This document shows positions 45,420 to 54,118 of a stretch of DNA of 64,000 nucleotides, in pieces. The notes beneath the pieces were generated by a model. The model searched no databases. It worked only from the letters and a program-made list of their open reading frames with translations, and was not told the origin of the DNA. Each line of letters starts with the position of its first letter. The stretch's first letter is position 1. The translations under genes were made by a program, and so were the position numbers. Source of the stretch: Agrobacterium arsenijevicii (GTDB taxonomy: Bacteria; Pseudomonadota; Alphaproteobacteria; Rhizobiales; Rhizobiaceae); NCBI GenBank assembly GCA_000949895.1, contig JWIT01000015.1, forward strand, positions 1 to 64,000. The letters run 5' to 3'.

Positions 45420-46373
45420 ATGGCCTTTCGATCTGAAACTCTCGTGGAGGAGAGCCGTGGCGCAGCTCTCCCGAAGCGGGCAGGCGTGAAGCGGCTTTTG
45501 GACCGCAACATTCACGCCTACCTGTTTCTCCTGCCCTGGCTGATCGGCTTTTTCGGTCTGACGCTCGGCCCGGCGCTGGTGTCGCTTTATCTGTCGTTCA
45601 CCAATTACGATCTGCTCCAATCTCCTGATTGGGTGGGGGCGGCCAATTACGTGCGCATAGCCACTGCCGATCCGAAATTCGCCGCCGCCATGCAGGTCAC
45701 CTTTACCTATGTGCTGCTGTCGGTGCCTCTGAAGCTGATCTTTGCGCTGCTGGTGGCACTTGCCTTCAATCGCGGCATAAAGGGGCTGACGCTCTACCGG
45801 GCGATCTTCTATCTGCCGTCGCTGCTCGGCTCCAGCGTGGCCATCGCCGTTCTCTGGCGGCAGCTTTTTGCCTCCGACGGTCTCGTCAACATGATCCTGT
45901 GGCAGGTTTTCGGTTACGAGGGGCCAAGCTGGATTTCCAATCCGGACTACTCGCTCTACACGCTGGTCATCCTGTCCGTCTGGCAGTTCGGCTCGCCGAT
46001 GATCATCTTCCTCGCCGGGCTCCGGCAAATCCCGCAGGATATGTATGAGGCTGCCGATATCGACGGTGCGAGCAAGATGCGGCAGTTCTTCCGCATTACG
46101 CTGCCGCTTTTGACGCCGGTGATCTTCTTCAATGCCGTGATCCAGACGATCGACGCTTTCAAGGCCTTCACGCCCGCCTTCATCATTTCCGAAGGCACCG
46201 GCGGGCCGATCAACTCGACGCTGTTCTACACGCTCTATCTCTACCAGGAAGCCTTCGGTTTCTTCCGCATGGGATATGCCTCGGCACTTGCCTGGATTCT
46301 TGTGATCATCATCGCGCTGTTCACGGCCTTCTCGTTCCTCAGCGCGAAATACTGGGTGCATTACGATGACTGA
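45420..46373 (+). CDS. ABC transporter permease (MalF type)
   Basis: A 317-residue permease with a soluble N-terminal extension of about 30 residues, then AYLFLLPWLIGFFGLTLGPA and about five further hydrophobic segments. EAA loop: YEAADIDGASKMRQFFRITLP. It starts 6 bases after the SBP stop and overlaps the next permease by 8 bases. Confidence 0.88.
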   Translation: MAFRSETLVEESRGAALPKRAGVKRLLDRNIHAYLFLLPWLIGFFGLTLGPALVSLYLSFTNYDLLQSPDWVGAANYVRIATADPKFAAAMQVTFTYVLLSVPLKLIFALLVALAFNRGIKGLTLYRAIFYLPSLLGSSVAIAVLWRQLFASDGLVNMILWQVFGYEGPSWISNPDYSLYTLVILSVWQFGSPMIIFLAGLRQIPQDMYEAADIDGASKMRQFFRITLPLLTPVIFFNAVIQTIDAFKAFTPAFIISEGTGGPINSTLFYTLYLYQEAFGFFRMGYASALAWILVIIIALFTAFSFLSAKYWVHYDD

Positions 46374-47241
46374 CGCTGTTACCGCTCCCCGGCCGGGACA
46401 AGGCCCGCAACGCTCACCGCTGATGTCGGTGTTGCTGCATGCGGCGCTGATCCTCGCCTCCTTTGCGATGCTTTATCCGATCCTGTGGATGATTTCGGGT
46501 TCGTTCCGCCCGCAGGACGAGCTGTTCGGCTCCTCCTCGCTCATTCCCTCGTCGGTCGATTTCGGCGGCTATATCCGTGGCTGGACCGGGCTTCAGGTCA
46601 GTTTCGGTCAGTTTTTCTGGAACTCGTTCTTCATCTCGGTGCTGGCCACCATCGGCAACGTGGTCGGCTGCTCGCTTGCCGCCTTCGCTTTCGCCAGGCT
46701 CCGGTTCGGTGGGCGCAATTTCTGGTTCGCGCTGATGCTCGGCACCTTGATGCTGCCCTATCACGTGGTGCTCATCCCGCAATATATCCTGTTTCTGGAA
46801 ATGGGCTGGGTGAATACCTCGCTGCCGCTGATCGTGCCGAAGTACCTTGCGACCGACGCCTTTTTCATCTTCCTCATGGTGCAGTTCTTCCGGGGTATCC
46901 CGCGCGAGCTGGATGAGGCGGCGGTGATGGACGGTTGCTCGCCCTTCCGGATTTACTGGAAGATCATGCTGCCCTTGTCGCTGCCGGTTCTGGCCACGGC
47001 CGCCATCTTTTCCTTCATCTGGACCTGGGACGACTTCTTCGGTCCGCTGATCTATCTGAACGACATCAACACCTACACCGTGCAGCTCGGCCTCAGATCC
47101 TTCGTGGATTCCACCGGCAGCTCGGACTGGACCTCGCTTTTCGCCATGTCCAACCTGTCACTGGTGCCGGTCTTCCTGTTCTTCCTGTTCTTCCAGCGGC
47201 TGTTGATCGAAGGCATCGCCACCACCGGAATGAAACGCTGA
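46366..47241 (+). CDS. ABC transporter permease (MalG type)
   Basis: A 291-residue permease. Hydrophobic segments begin at LLHAALILASFAMLYPILWM; the EAA loop reads DEAAVMDGCSPFRIYWKIMLP. It pairs with the MalF-type subunit encoded by the overlapping upstream gene. Confidence 0.88.
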   Translation: MTDAVTAPRPGQGPQRSPLMSVLLHAALILASFAMLYPILWMISGSFRPQDELFGSSSLIPSSVDFGGYIRGWTGLQVSFGQFFWNSFFISVLATIGNVVGCSLAAFAFARLRFGGRNFWFALMLGTLMLPYHVVLIPQYILFLEMGWVNTSLPLIVPKYLATDAFFIFLMVQFFRGIPRELDEAAVMDGCSPFRIYWKIMLPLSLPVLATAAIFSFIWTWDDFFGPLIYLNDINTYTVQLGLRSFVDSTGSSDWTSLFAMSNLSLVPVFLFFLFFQRLLIEGIATTGMKR

Positions 47242-47283
47242 ACGGACGAAACGGGACCGAAAACGAATTGCAGAATATCAACA

Positions 47284-47315
47284 CCGTCGCGGCTGCCTTG
47301 TTTGCGGCGCGACGG
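47284..47315 (+). other. Stem-loop before the ATPase gene
   Basis: CCGTCGCG at 47284-47291 pairs with CGCGACGG at 47308-47315 (8-base stem, 16-base loop), between the permease stop and the ATPase start. It may partly terminate or protect upstream mRNA. Confidence 0.5.
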
Positions 47316-47329
47316 TCGGGAGAAACAGC

Positions 47330-48406
47330 ATGGCAAGCAGCATTACTCTGGAAAAAATCGTCAAGCGGTTCGGCGCTTTTCCGGTCGTGCACGGCATCGA
47401 TCTCAAGATCGAGCCGGGCGAATTCACCGTTTTCGTCGGCCCCTCCGGTTGCGGCAAATCCACGCTTCTGCGCATGATCGCCGGGCTCGAGGAAATCTCC
47501 GAGGGAGACCTTCGCATCGACGGCGAAAGGGTCAACGAGACCGCCGCCTCCAAGCGCGGCATCGCCATGGTCTTCCAGTCCTATGCGCTCTATCCGCATA
47601 TGAGCGTTTACAAGAACCTTGCCTTCGGGCTGGAAACGGCGGGTTACAAGAAGCCCGAAGTCGAGGCGCGGGTGCAGAAGGCCGCCGATATCCTGCAGAT
47701 CGGCCCGCTGTTGCAGCGCAAGCCGAAGGCGCTTTCGGGCGGCCAGCGCCAGCGTGTCGCCATCGGCCGGGCGATCGTGCGCGAGCCGAAAATCTTCCTG
47801 TTCGACGAGCCGCTCTCCAACCTCGATGCGGAACTGCGCGTGCAGATGCGCGTCGAAATCGCCAAGCTGCACCAGACGCTCGGCAGCACCATGATCTATG
47901 TGACGCATGACCAGGTGGAAGCCATGACCATGGCCGACAAGATCGTGGTTTTGCGCGACGGTCGTATCATGCAGGTCGGTCGCCCGCTCGATCTCTACAA
48001 CAATCCGGCCAACCAGTTCGTCGCCGGTTTCATCGGCTCGCCGAAGATGAACTTCCTCTCCGCGAAAGTGGCTTCAGGCGACAGCTCCAACCGCACAATC
48101 GAGGTTGCCGGCCAGCGTATCGTGCTGGAGAAGCCGGTTGCGGCTCAGGAGGGCGAACCGCTCACTTTTGGCGTGCGCCCGGAGCATGTGAACCCGCAGG
48201 CGCAATCGGCCTCGCTCGGCAACGCCGCGATTCAGCTCGTCGAACATCTCGGTGGCTCGACGGTGGTTTACACCAGCACCCCAGACGGCCAACCCGCCAC
48301 CGTGCTACTGGACGGCCAGCGCCATATCCGCATCGGCGAGACCATCCCCTTTGCGTTCGATCTGGAGAAGACGCATCTGTTCGGGTCGGATGGGCGACGG
48401 ATATAG
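47330..48406 (+). CDS. ABC transporter ATP-binding protein (UgpC/MalK type)
   Basis: A 358-residue CUT1 ATPase: Walker [35 protein letters not shown], Walker [16 protein letters not shown], switch His in VTHDQ, and a C-terminal TOBE domain. It energises the permeases encoded at 45420-47241 and, since CUT1 ATPases are often shared, possibly others in this window. Confidence 0.9.
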   Translation: MASSITLEKIVKRFGAFPVVHGIDLKIEPGEFTVFVGPSGCGKSTLLRMIAGLEEISEGDLRIDGERVNETAASKRGIAMVFQSYALYPHMSVYKNLAFGLETAGYKKPEVEARVQKAADILQIGPLLQRKPKALSGGQRQRVAIGRAIVREPKIFLFDEPLSNLDAELRVQMRVEIAKLHQTLGSTMIYVTHDQVEAMTMADKIVVLRDGRIMQVGRPLDLYNNPANQFVAGFIGSPKMNFLSAKVASGDSSNRTIEVAGQRIVLEKPVAAQEGEPLTFGVRPEHVNPQAQSASLGNAAIQLVEHLGGSTVVYTSTPDGQPATVLLDGQRHIRIGETIPFAFDLEKTHLFGSDGRRI

Positions 48407-48448
48407 CTTGCTGCCCGACGCAGTTTCGTGAACCCGAAGCGGATTGCC

Positions 48449-48928
48449 CTAAGCGGCGTGTTTTGGGCGTCCGGGCCGGCGGGGGCGGAAATGCGCATGC
48501 ATCAAAAGCGGGTCGCGCTGGGTGGCCCGCAACAGCATCTTGGCTGCGTGACTTACCGGTGCGCCCGCACGGTAGTTGTTCCACGTCCGTAAAGTGACAC
48601 CGAGAAAATCCGCCGCCTCATTGTTGGAAAGGCCGATTTCTTCCTGCCATTTACGCAAGTCCTCGACATCGAAATCCCGCTGGTCCTCGGCGATCTGGTA
48701 AAGATGATAGGCATCAATCGCCAAGTCGTCGCCGTTCCATTCCACGCTTGCACCATAATCGGTGATCGTCGCGGTCTTCCAGATATCGGCTGAACGGAGC
48801 GGAGTGAGCAATTCTCCTCCGGTCGCTATCCATCCGGTCAGATCGGCAGTTGATTGGCTGCCATCCGCCCAGTCGATGGTAAGCAGGCTGGGCAGGTTGG
48901 GCAAGATGGCTTTGATGCGTGGTGTCAT
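48449..48928 (-). CDS. DUF2442 plus helix-turn-helix protein, antitoxin-like
   Basis: A 159-residue protein. The N-terminal half resembles DUF2442 (LLTIDWADGSQSTADLTGWI ... GASVEWNGDDLAIDAYHLYQ); the C-terminal half is a Cro/XRE-like helix-turn-helix (QEEIGLSNNEAADFLGVTLRTWNNYRAG). The tail HFRPRRPGRPKHAA is AT-hook-like. ATG 48928 overlaps the stop of the upstream DUF4160 gene (ATGA). Such pairs behave as or resemble toxin-antitoxin modules, with this protein as repressor and antitoxin (inference). Confidence 0.75.
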   Translation of the reverse strand: MTPRIKAILPNLPSLLTIDWADGSQSTADLTGWIATGGELLTPLRSADIWKTATITDYGASVEWNGDDLAIDAYHLYQIAEDQRDFDVEDLRKWQEEIGLSNNEAADFLGVTLRTWNNYRAGAPVSHAAKMLLRATQRDPLLMHAHFRPRRPGRPKHAA

Positions 48929-49185
48929 GACTTGTTTCCCTTTTCTGCAATGGGAAAACGCGGGTTTGTGCGATTCCATTCATCGACAATCAGGACCGTG
49001 TTTGTTTTGGCCCATGACAAAGCTTCGGCTTCCGCCCTGCGGGAGAGCTTGCCGCGCAGGATTTCCAGAGTTTCGATGTCGACAAGAGCATCAGCATCCG
49101 GTGTTATGATGTGAAAATGCGGTGGCAAATGATCGTTTGCATACACACGTATGATGATGTTCCCGATCTGAATTAACTTGCCCAT
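48925..49185 (-). CDS. DUF4160 protein, toxin-like partner
   Basis: An 86-residue protein with the DUF4160 core IIIRVYANDHLPPHFHIITPDADALVDIETLEILRG. The conserved HLPPHFH motif is typical. DUF4160 genes are usually found just upstream of DUF2442 genes as here and are thought to be part of type II toxin-antitoxin-like pairs, although the activity is poorly established. Confidence 0.75.
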   Translation of the reverse strand: MGKLIQIGNIIIRVYANDHLPPHFHIITPDADALVDIETLEILRGKLSRRAEAEALSWAKTNTVLIVDEWNRTNPRFPIAEKGNKS

Positions 49186-49208
49186 GCAGCACCCACAACA
49201 TCACTTGT

Positions 49209-49237
49209 AATGTAGTGCATAATTTTCACTATGTAAA
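49209..49237 (-). promoter_or_regulatory. Promoter and operator of the DUF4160/DUF2442 pair
   Basis: Reading leftward, TTTACA (49237-49232) and TACATT (49214-49209) are 17 bases apart. The promoter is embedded in an inverted repeat (CACT...AGTG, 49202-49230), a natural site for autoregulation by the helix-turn-helix partner. Confidence 0.5.
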
Positions 49238-49286
49238 GCAACGGTATGAAGCATATTTCTGGCAAGCGGCGGGGCGTAGACGGGTG

Positions 49287-50063
49287 TTATGATCCGCAAA
49301 GAACGTTCCCGAGCGTCACCGCATCTTCCGCGAACTGACCGACGTCGTCACCCTTGACGAATTCCAGCATCGCATAAGCCGGTTTCGTCCAGTCGCTCTC
49401 CGGCAAGGCCTCAATGCAGGCCCGCCAGTAGTCCGCGCGCTCGTGAAGTGGCAGGCGGCTGGCATCATTGAGCCATGCGAAGACGTGCAGGTGGCAGATG
49501 CGCGAGCCGAGCGCGGATATTTCCGCAAGTGCGTCGTTCAGCGGCAGGCCGGGGGCGGGTTGCCAGTAAAAATAGAGGTTGGGCATCGGCAAGTCCTGCA
49601 TGAGTTGCAGGGCCGAGGGCAGGATGTCCGTCAGCGAGTTGGGGTGATATTCGAGCCCGATGGTCATGCCATAGTCGTCCGCACGCCGGGCGATCTTCGC
49701 CAGCGCATCGGTTGCCGTGCGGCGTTCTTCCGGTGAATAATCGACGGAGGGCCGTTTGCGGCTACCCGGCCAGATGCGGATATGGCCGGTGCCGAGCGCC
49801 TTTGCGGTTTCCAGTACGGCGGTCACATCATCCGGGGTAAAATCCGGTGCGAAGATGTAGGATCCGTAGGAGGAAACCGTGAGGCCTGCTTTTGCCGTCC
49901 GCTCGCCCACATCCCGTGCATTTTCGAGATCGCCTGGTGGCACATGAATGTCGCCGCCCCATTCGATCCCCTTGATGCCGTTTGCGGCGGCAAGGTCGAT
50001 GACCGCCTGCGGTGTCATCGAGCGGAAGGTGACGGAGCAGAGGCCCGGTTCGAAACGTCTCAT
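49287..50063 (-). CDS. TIM-barrel sugar isomerase/epimerase
   Basis: A 258-residue xylose isomerase-like protein: GIEWGGDIHVPPGD, TIGLEYHPNSLTD, NLYFYWQPAPGLPL, and CHLHVFAWLND give the acidic, His and Asn residues of a metal-dependent isomerase fold. Last gene of the leftward LacI-led unit; overlaps the hydroxyacid dehydrogenase gene by 4 bases. Reaction unknown. Confidence 0.78.
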   Translation of the reverse strand: MRRFEPGLCSVTFRSMTPQAVIDLAAANGIKGIEWGGDIHVPPGDLENARDVGERTAKAGLTVSSYGSYIFAPDFTPDDVTAVLETAKALGTGHIRIWPGSRKRPSVDYSPEERRTATDALAKIARRADDYGMTIGLEYHPNSLTDILPSALQLMQDLPMPNLYFYWQPAPGLPLNDALAEISALGSRICHLHVFAWLNDASRLPLHERADYWRACIEALPESDWTKPAYAMLEFVKGDDVGQFAEDAVTLGNVLCGS

Positions 50064-51076
50064 GCAATCAGTTCCAGATGTTCCACCCGCACCTGCTGTT
50101 CAAGCGGTGCTGCACGACAGAACCGTTCGATCTCGGCAATCGCCATATCGCCGAGCCGGGCACGTTCAAGGCCGACGGCGCCGGCGATATGCGGTGTCAG
50201 GAACACGTTCGGCAAATTGTAAAACGGCGAATCCTGCGGCGGCACTTCCGGGTCGGTCACGTCGATAACGGCTTCGATGCGCCCGGTTTTCAGTTCCGTC
50301 AAAAGAGCCTCTTCATCCACCAGCGCGCCGCGCGCCGTATTGATCAGGGTCGCGCCGTCCTTCATCTGGGCCAGCGCATCCGCGCCAATCATGTGCCGGG
50401 TCTGTGGCAGGGATGGCGCATGCAGGGAAATGACGTCGCTCACCGCCATCAGCTCATCGAGCGATACAAGACGCACGCCGAGCTTTTGCGCTTCTGCCGT
50501 GCTTAGAAAAGGGTCGAAAAGGATGAGATCGAGATCGAAAGGCTGCAAAAGATTAATGACCCGGCGGCCGATGCGCGACGCTCCGACAATGCCGACCGTC
50601 AGGCCGAGATTGCCGATAGCCTGAGATTTCAAGTGCTCGACATGTTCCCGGTCGCGATCCTTTTCATACATGCGCCGGAAGTCGAAAGTGCGTTTACCGG
50701 CAAGCAGGATCATCGCCAGCGTGAATTCTGCGACCGGCTGCGCATTGGCTTCCGCCGCGCTGCACACGGTGATGCCGCGTTCGAAAACCGCTTGCGAGAG
50801 GAAATATTTCACCGTGCCGGCGGCGTGGGAAATCAGCCGCAGATGCGGCATCAGTGCCAGTTCCCGCACGCCGATCTCGGGGCAGCCCCAGCCGGTCAGA
50901 AGAATATCGGTGCGTTCCAGCTGGTCTTTCACGGCCGGATCGTGAAAATCGCAGATCCGTCGGGCGTCAAGGATATCGACGCTTTGCGACAGCCGCTCAA
51001 AAGCCTGTGGTGTCAGCAGGTGCCGGGTCCGCTCCGGGTCCATGGCAAGGCTGAGGCGTGGAAGCGGGTTCCTCAT
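50060..51076 (-). CDS. D-isomer-specific 2-hydroxyacid dehydrogenase
   Basis: A 338-residue NAD-dependent dehydrogenase. Rossmann loop TVGIVGASRIGRRV, and the catalytic triad in NTARGALVDEEAL (Arg), DVTDPEVPP (Glu) and LTPHIAGA (His) are present. It interconverts a 2-hydroxyacid and a 2-ketoacid, presumably derived from the sugar freed by the DUF2264 protein. Overlaps both neighbours by 4 bases. Confidence 0.85.
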   Translation of the reverse strand: MRNPLPRLSLAMDPERTRHLLTPQAFERLSQSVDILDARRICDFHDPAVKDQLERTDILLTGWGCPEIGVRELALMPHLRLISHAAGTVKYFLSQAVFERGITVCSAAEANAQPVAEFTLAMILLAGKRTFDFRRMYEKDRDREHVEHLKSQAIGNLGLTVGIVGASRIGRRVINLLQPFDLDLILFDPFLSTAEAQKLGVRLVSLDELMAVSDVISLHAPSLPQTRHMIGADALAQMKDGATLINTARGALVDEEALLTELKTGRIEAVIDVTDPEVPPQDSPFYNLPNVFLTPHIAGAVGLERARLGDMAIAEIERFCRAAPLEQQVRVEHLELIA

Positions 51077-52950
51077 TGCGCTTCTCCCGTAGCCACCATG
51101 CTGCTGACCGAAACACCGCTTTCCGCAAACAGGCGATCGAGCGCTTCCATGTCTGGAAGTGTGGGGATTGCCGCCAGTGCTTTTTCGCTTTCAGGCCCGG
51201 CCAACCCCACGAAGACGGCGCTGGCGAGCAGGGTTTTGCCTGCCGGAATGTTACCCCGCAGTTGCGGCACGGTGGTTTTGGCATTGATGAGATTGGTGTT
51301 CGGCAACGCTTTCAGGGCCACGCCCTGGCGCGATATGTCGGAACCGAGATCGACGATTGCGGATATGTCGGTGCCGCAATCGGCTGTCGCCTTGCCGGTC
51401 GCTTCGCTTACCGTGTCGCGGTCGCCATCGTTGCGGTTGATCGCAAAGCCGCCTTCGGTGACGAAAAGAGGTCGGGCGGAGGTGATCCGGTGCAGCCGGA
51501 TATGCCAGTCTCCGGCCGCAATCAGCGTCGTTTCGACTTTGACGTCAGGGAATGGTTTCCATCTTGCCCGCAGATTGTTGCCGGCCAGAAGAACGGTGCG
51601 GTTGGTTTCCCGCACCCGGTAATGCAACCCATCTTCGGAGAAGGCCAGCATATTGTCGAAACCATTGGTTTTGAAACCGCGTTCATCCACTTCCACGCCA
51701 AAAGCGTAACGGGAGGAATAGGCGAATTTGGCGTATTTCTCTGGACCGCCACGCATCGACAGGTTTTCCTGCCCGCTGGAAAGCGCGGTGACGTTGCCCT
51801 TCGCCCGCATCATCACCATGCCGGGATGAACGAGCGGCCGCGGATTTTCGGATGTTTCGGGTAGCTTTTCTTCCGCCTGCCAGAAGGGGTGGTTTTCCGG
51901 AAGCGCGAGCGGCAGGAAGGCCTTGAAGGCCCAATAGGGCGAACCCGCCGAATTGTAACTTTCCGACATGGTCAGCTGCGGATAGGCGTAACCGATGGAA
52001 AGCACGCCGTCGCGGTCGGCAATCGGTTTGTTCGCCCACCAACGCAGGTGGCTGAGATACAGCCCCTTGATCTCGCCCCAGGGCAACGCTTCCTCATCCG
52101 CAAAGGCGAGGGCGGCCCAGAAGCCGCCGCAGGCGAAACGGTAGGTCATGGAGCGGCCGAAAGCCAGCGTACCGCCATCCTCATCGAACCAGCTTGCGAA
52201 ATCGCCGGCGAACAGGCGGGCGCGTTCTCGGTAGCGTTCGGCGTGAGCATCTCCCGGTTTGCTGATTTTTGCGTAGATCAGGCCGTAAAAATGCATGGCG
52301 AAGGCGATGTAGTGGTCGATGCGGCGGTAATTGCCGTCGCGATACCAGCCGTCGGTGATGTAAAATCCGTCCAGTTCCTGCAGGAAGGTGTCGGTGAGGC
52401 TCCGGTCGAACTCGATGCCGAGATGATCGAGCGCCGCGTCGACCATCACCCGGAAAAACTTCCAGTTATTGTTGGCATAGATGCGCTCGCGCGCTGCCAG
52501 AAGATAGCGGCGGACATTTGCCTTCTGTGCTGCGGACAGGGGTTCCCACAGGTGTTGCGGTGCAAGCCGCAGCGCAAAACCGAGGGCGGCGAGTTCCACC
52601 AGCCGCTGGTCCTTCTGGCGCACATCGCCCCAATAATCGGGATGGGTGGGATTGGTGCCATTGGCGATGCCCTTTGCCAGAAGCGGCCAATGGGCGAATG
52701 TATCGCCGCTGAGTGCAAGCGGTGCAATGCCCCAGAGCGGGCGTGCAAACCCTTCCAGATCGGCCGCCGCCCGGTCAAAATGCGCGGCGGTGCCGCTCAA
52801 CGTTACCCTTGCACCGCTCTCCGAAAAATAGGGAAGAAGCGGCGCAAAACTGTCGTCCAGCGCTCGTCTCACATCGGCGCGGGTTTTGAGCGGATTTCCG
52901 TGAAGCGGATTAAAACGGGTCATCGGGTCATGGTTTGCCGCATCATGCAT
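51073..52950 (-). CDS. DUF2264 protein, probable glycoside-processing enzyme
   Basis: A 625-residue protein matching DUF2264. The N-terminal half looks like an (alpha/alpha)6 toroid (LWGIAPLALSGDTFAHWP, DYWGDVRQKDQRLVELAALG, DGFYITDGWYRDGNYRRIDHY with conserved Asp and Tyr residues); the C-terminal half is beta-rich, as in toroid glycosidases and polysaccharide lyases. No signal peptide, so it acts in the cytoplasm on imported oligosaccharide. Enzyme class inferred. The start at 52950 overlaps the LacI stop by 8 bases. Confidence 0.75.
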   Translation of the reverse strand: MHDAANHDPMTRFNPLHGNPLKTRADVRRALDDSFAPLLPYFSESGARVTLSGTAAHFDRAAADLEGFARPLWGIAPLALSGDTFAHWPLLAKGIANGTNPTHPDYWGDVRQKDQRLVELAALGFALRLAPQHLWEPLSAAQKANVRRYLLAARERIYANNNWKFFRVMVDAALDHLGIEFDRSLTDTFLQELDGFYITDGWYRDGNYRRIDHYIAFAMHFYGLIYAKISKPGDAHAERYRERARLFAGDFASWFDEDGGTLAFGRSMTYRFACGGFWAALAFADEEALPWGEIKGLYLSHLRWWANKPIADRDGVLSIGYAYPQLTMSESYNSAGSPYWAFKAFLPLALPENHPFWQAEEKLPETSENPRPLVHPGMVMMRAKGNVTALSSGQENLSMRGGPEKYAKFAYSSRYAFGVEVDERGFKTNGFDNMLAFSEDGLHYRVRETNRTVLLAGNNLRARWKPFPDVKVETTLIAAGDWHIRLHRITSARPLFVTEGGFAINRNDGDRDTVSEATGKATADCGTDISAIVDLGSDISRQGVALKALPNTNLINAKTTVPQLRGNIPAGKTLLASAVFVGLAGPESEKALAAIPTLPDMEALDRLFAESGVSVSSMVATGEAQ

Positions 52951-54007
52951 TGCGTGCCGCCTTTCCTGTCTTTTTCGCCTGGCCGGCGGTCTGTCCTTCC
53001 ACCAGCTGCACACCCAGCTGAACCTGCCGGGCGTTGGCCGATGGCTCCGTCAGTCGGCGGCGCATCAGATCCACCGCCTCGCGGGCAATCTCGCGGCGAT
53101 CCACCCGGATGGTGCTGAGCCGCGGAGTGGAAAGTTCGGCAAAGGGCAGGTCATCGAAACCGATGATGGAAAGATCGTCCGGCACGCCAAGGCCAAGCTC
53201 CTGCGCCGCACCCAGCGCGCCGAGCGCAATCGCATCATTCATGCAGAAAATGCCGGTCAGACCGGGATCTTTGGCCAGTAATTGGCGAACCGCATCACCT
53301 GCCTGCACGAAGCCGCTTTCCGCAGTAGAAAGCAGAAACTCCTGATAGGTGGCTCCCTCTTGCTCAAGGATCGTCTGCCGGAAGCCGCGCATGCGCTCGC
53401 GTATGGTGTGGCGGTGGTGCGGGCCGATATAGGCGACGTTGCGATGCCCGAGTTCAAGAAGCCGCCGCGCCGCCAGCGCGCCACCGTAGAAATTGGAAGG
53501 CGAGACGCAGTCCAGCGTCATCGACGGATCGGCGCTGTTTACCAAAACCGGCTGCAGCACCCCTTGTGTGATGCGGTGGATGATTTCTTCTTCCGGGTCG
53601 AGACCGATGGCGAGAAGGCCGTCTGCCTCACAAACCCGTTGGATCAGGACATCATCGACCTGCTTCTGGTGCAAAAGCCGGACATCGAGTTCGAAGCCTT
53701 CCGTCTGGGCAAGGCTGCGAAGCATGTCGAAAATATCATGATAAAACGCGCCGATATCGCCGGTTGCCCGTTCGGCTGACATGAGGGCGAGAATTTTCTT
53801 GCCCTCCAGCGCGACGCCGCCGGTCTGGCTGGCGACCGGCCGCAGCGGATAACCGAGTTCCGCCGCCACACCCAGAACCTTGGTCTGGATCGATGCGCTG
53901 ATGCCTTTTTCCCCAGCGAGAACGCGCGAGACGGTGCTGATGGAAACCCCTGCACGCTGGGCGATATCCGACTGGCGCGGGCGGCTGATGTCGGGTGTAT
54001 CGTTCAT
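52943..54007 (-). CDS. LacI-family regulator of the DUF2264 cluster
   Basis: A 354-residue LacI/GalR protein: helix-turn-helix QSDIAQRAGVSISTVSRVLA (about 12-31), then a sugar-binding core with FCMNDAIALGAL and IIGFDDLPFAEL motifs. ATG 54007 follows TGCAGGAGACGAC. It leads the leftward unit and faces the orphan SBP gene; inverted TTGCAAAT/ATTTGCAA sites between them (54022-54102) are its probable operators. Confidence 0.87.
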   Translation of the reverse strand: MNDTPDISRPRQSDIAQRAGVSISTVSRVLAGEKGISASIQTKVLGVAAELGYPLRPVASQTGGVALEGKKILALMSAERATGDIGAFYHDIFDMLRSLAQTEGFELDVRLLHQKQVDDVLIQRVCEADGLLAIGLDPEEEIIHRITQGVLQPVLVNSADPSMTLDCVSPSNFYGGALAARRLLELGHRNVAYIGPHHRHTIRERMRGFRQTILEQEGATYQEFLLSTAESGFVQAGDAVRQLLAKDPGLTGIFCMNDAIALGALGAAQELGLGVPDDLSIIGFDDLPFAELSTPRLSTIRVDRREIAREAVDLMRRRLTEPSANARQVQLGVQLVEGQTAGQAKKTGKAARNA

Positions 54008-54021
54008 GTCGTCTCCTGCAC

Positions 54022-54102
54022 TTGCAAAAAAATCTGTTATGATGCAAATATTGCAAATAAAGAAAATTTGCAAGAATTTAAGTAATTAACGAAAATTTGC
54101 AA
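54022..54102. promoter_or_regulatory. Cluster of LacI operator half sites
   Basis: TTGCAAAT at 54051-54058 and ATTTGCAA at 54066-54073 form an exact inverted repeat with a 7-base spacer. Further copies are TGCAAATA (54043-54050), CTTGCAAA (54021-54028) and ATTTGCAA (54095-54102). They fill the LacI/SBP divergent region and suggest cooperative repression of both promoters. Confidence 0.55.
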
Positions 54103-54118
54103 AACGCGGGAGGAGCAG

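Noticed and set aside
44562..46361. 599-codon leftward open frame
   Set aside because: Antisense to the SBP and permease genes; product is His/Arg/Asp-rich without a fold signature.
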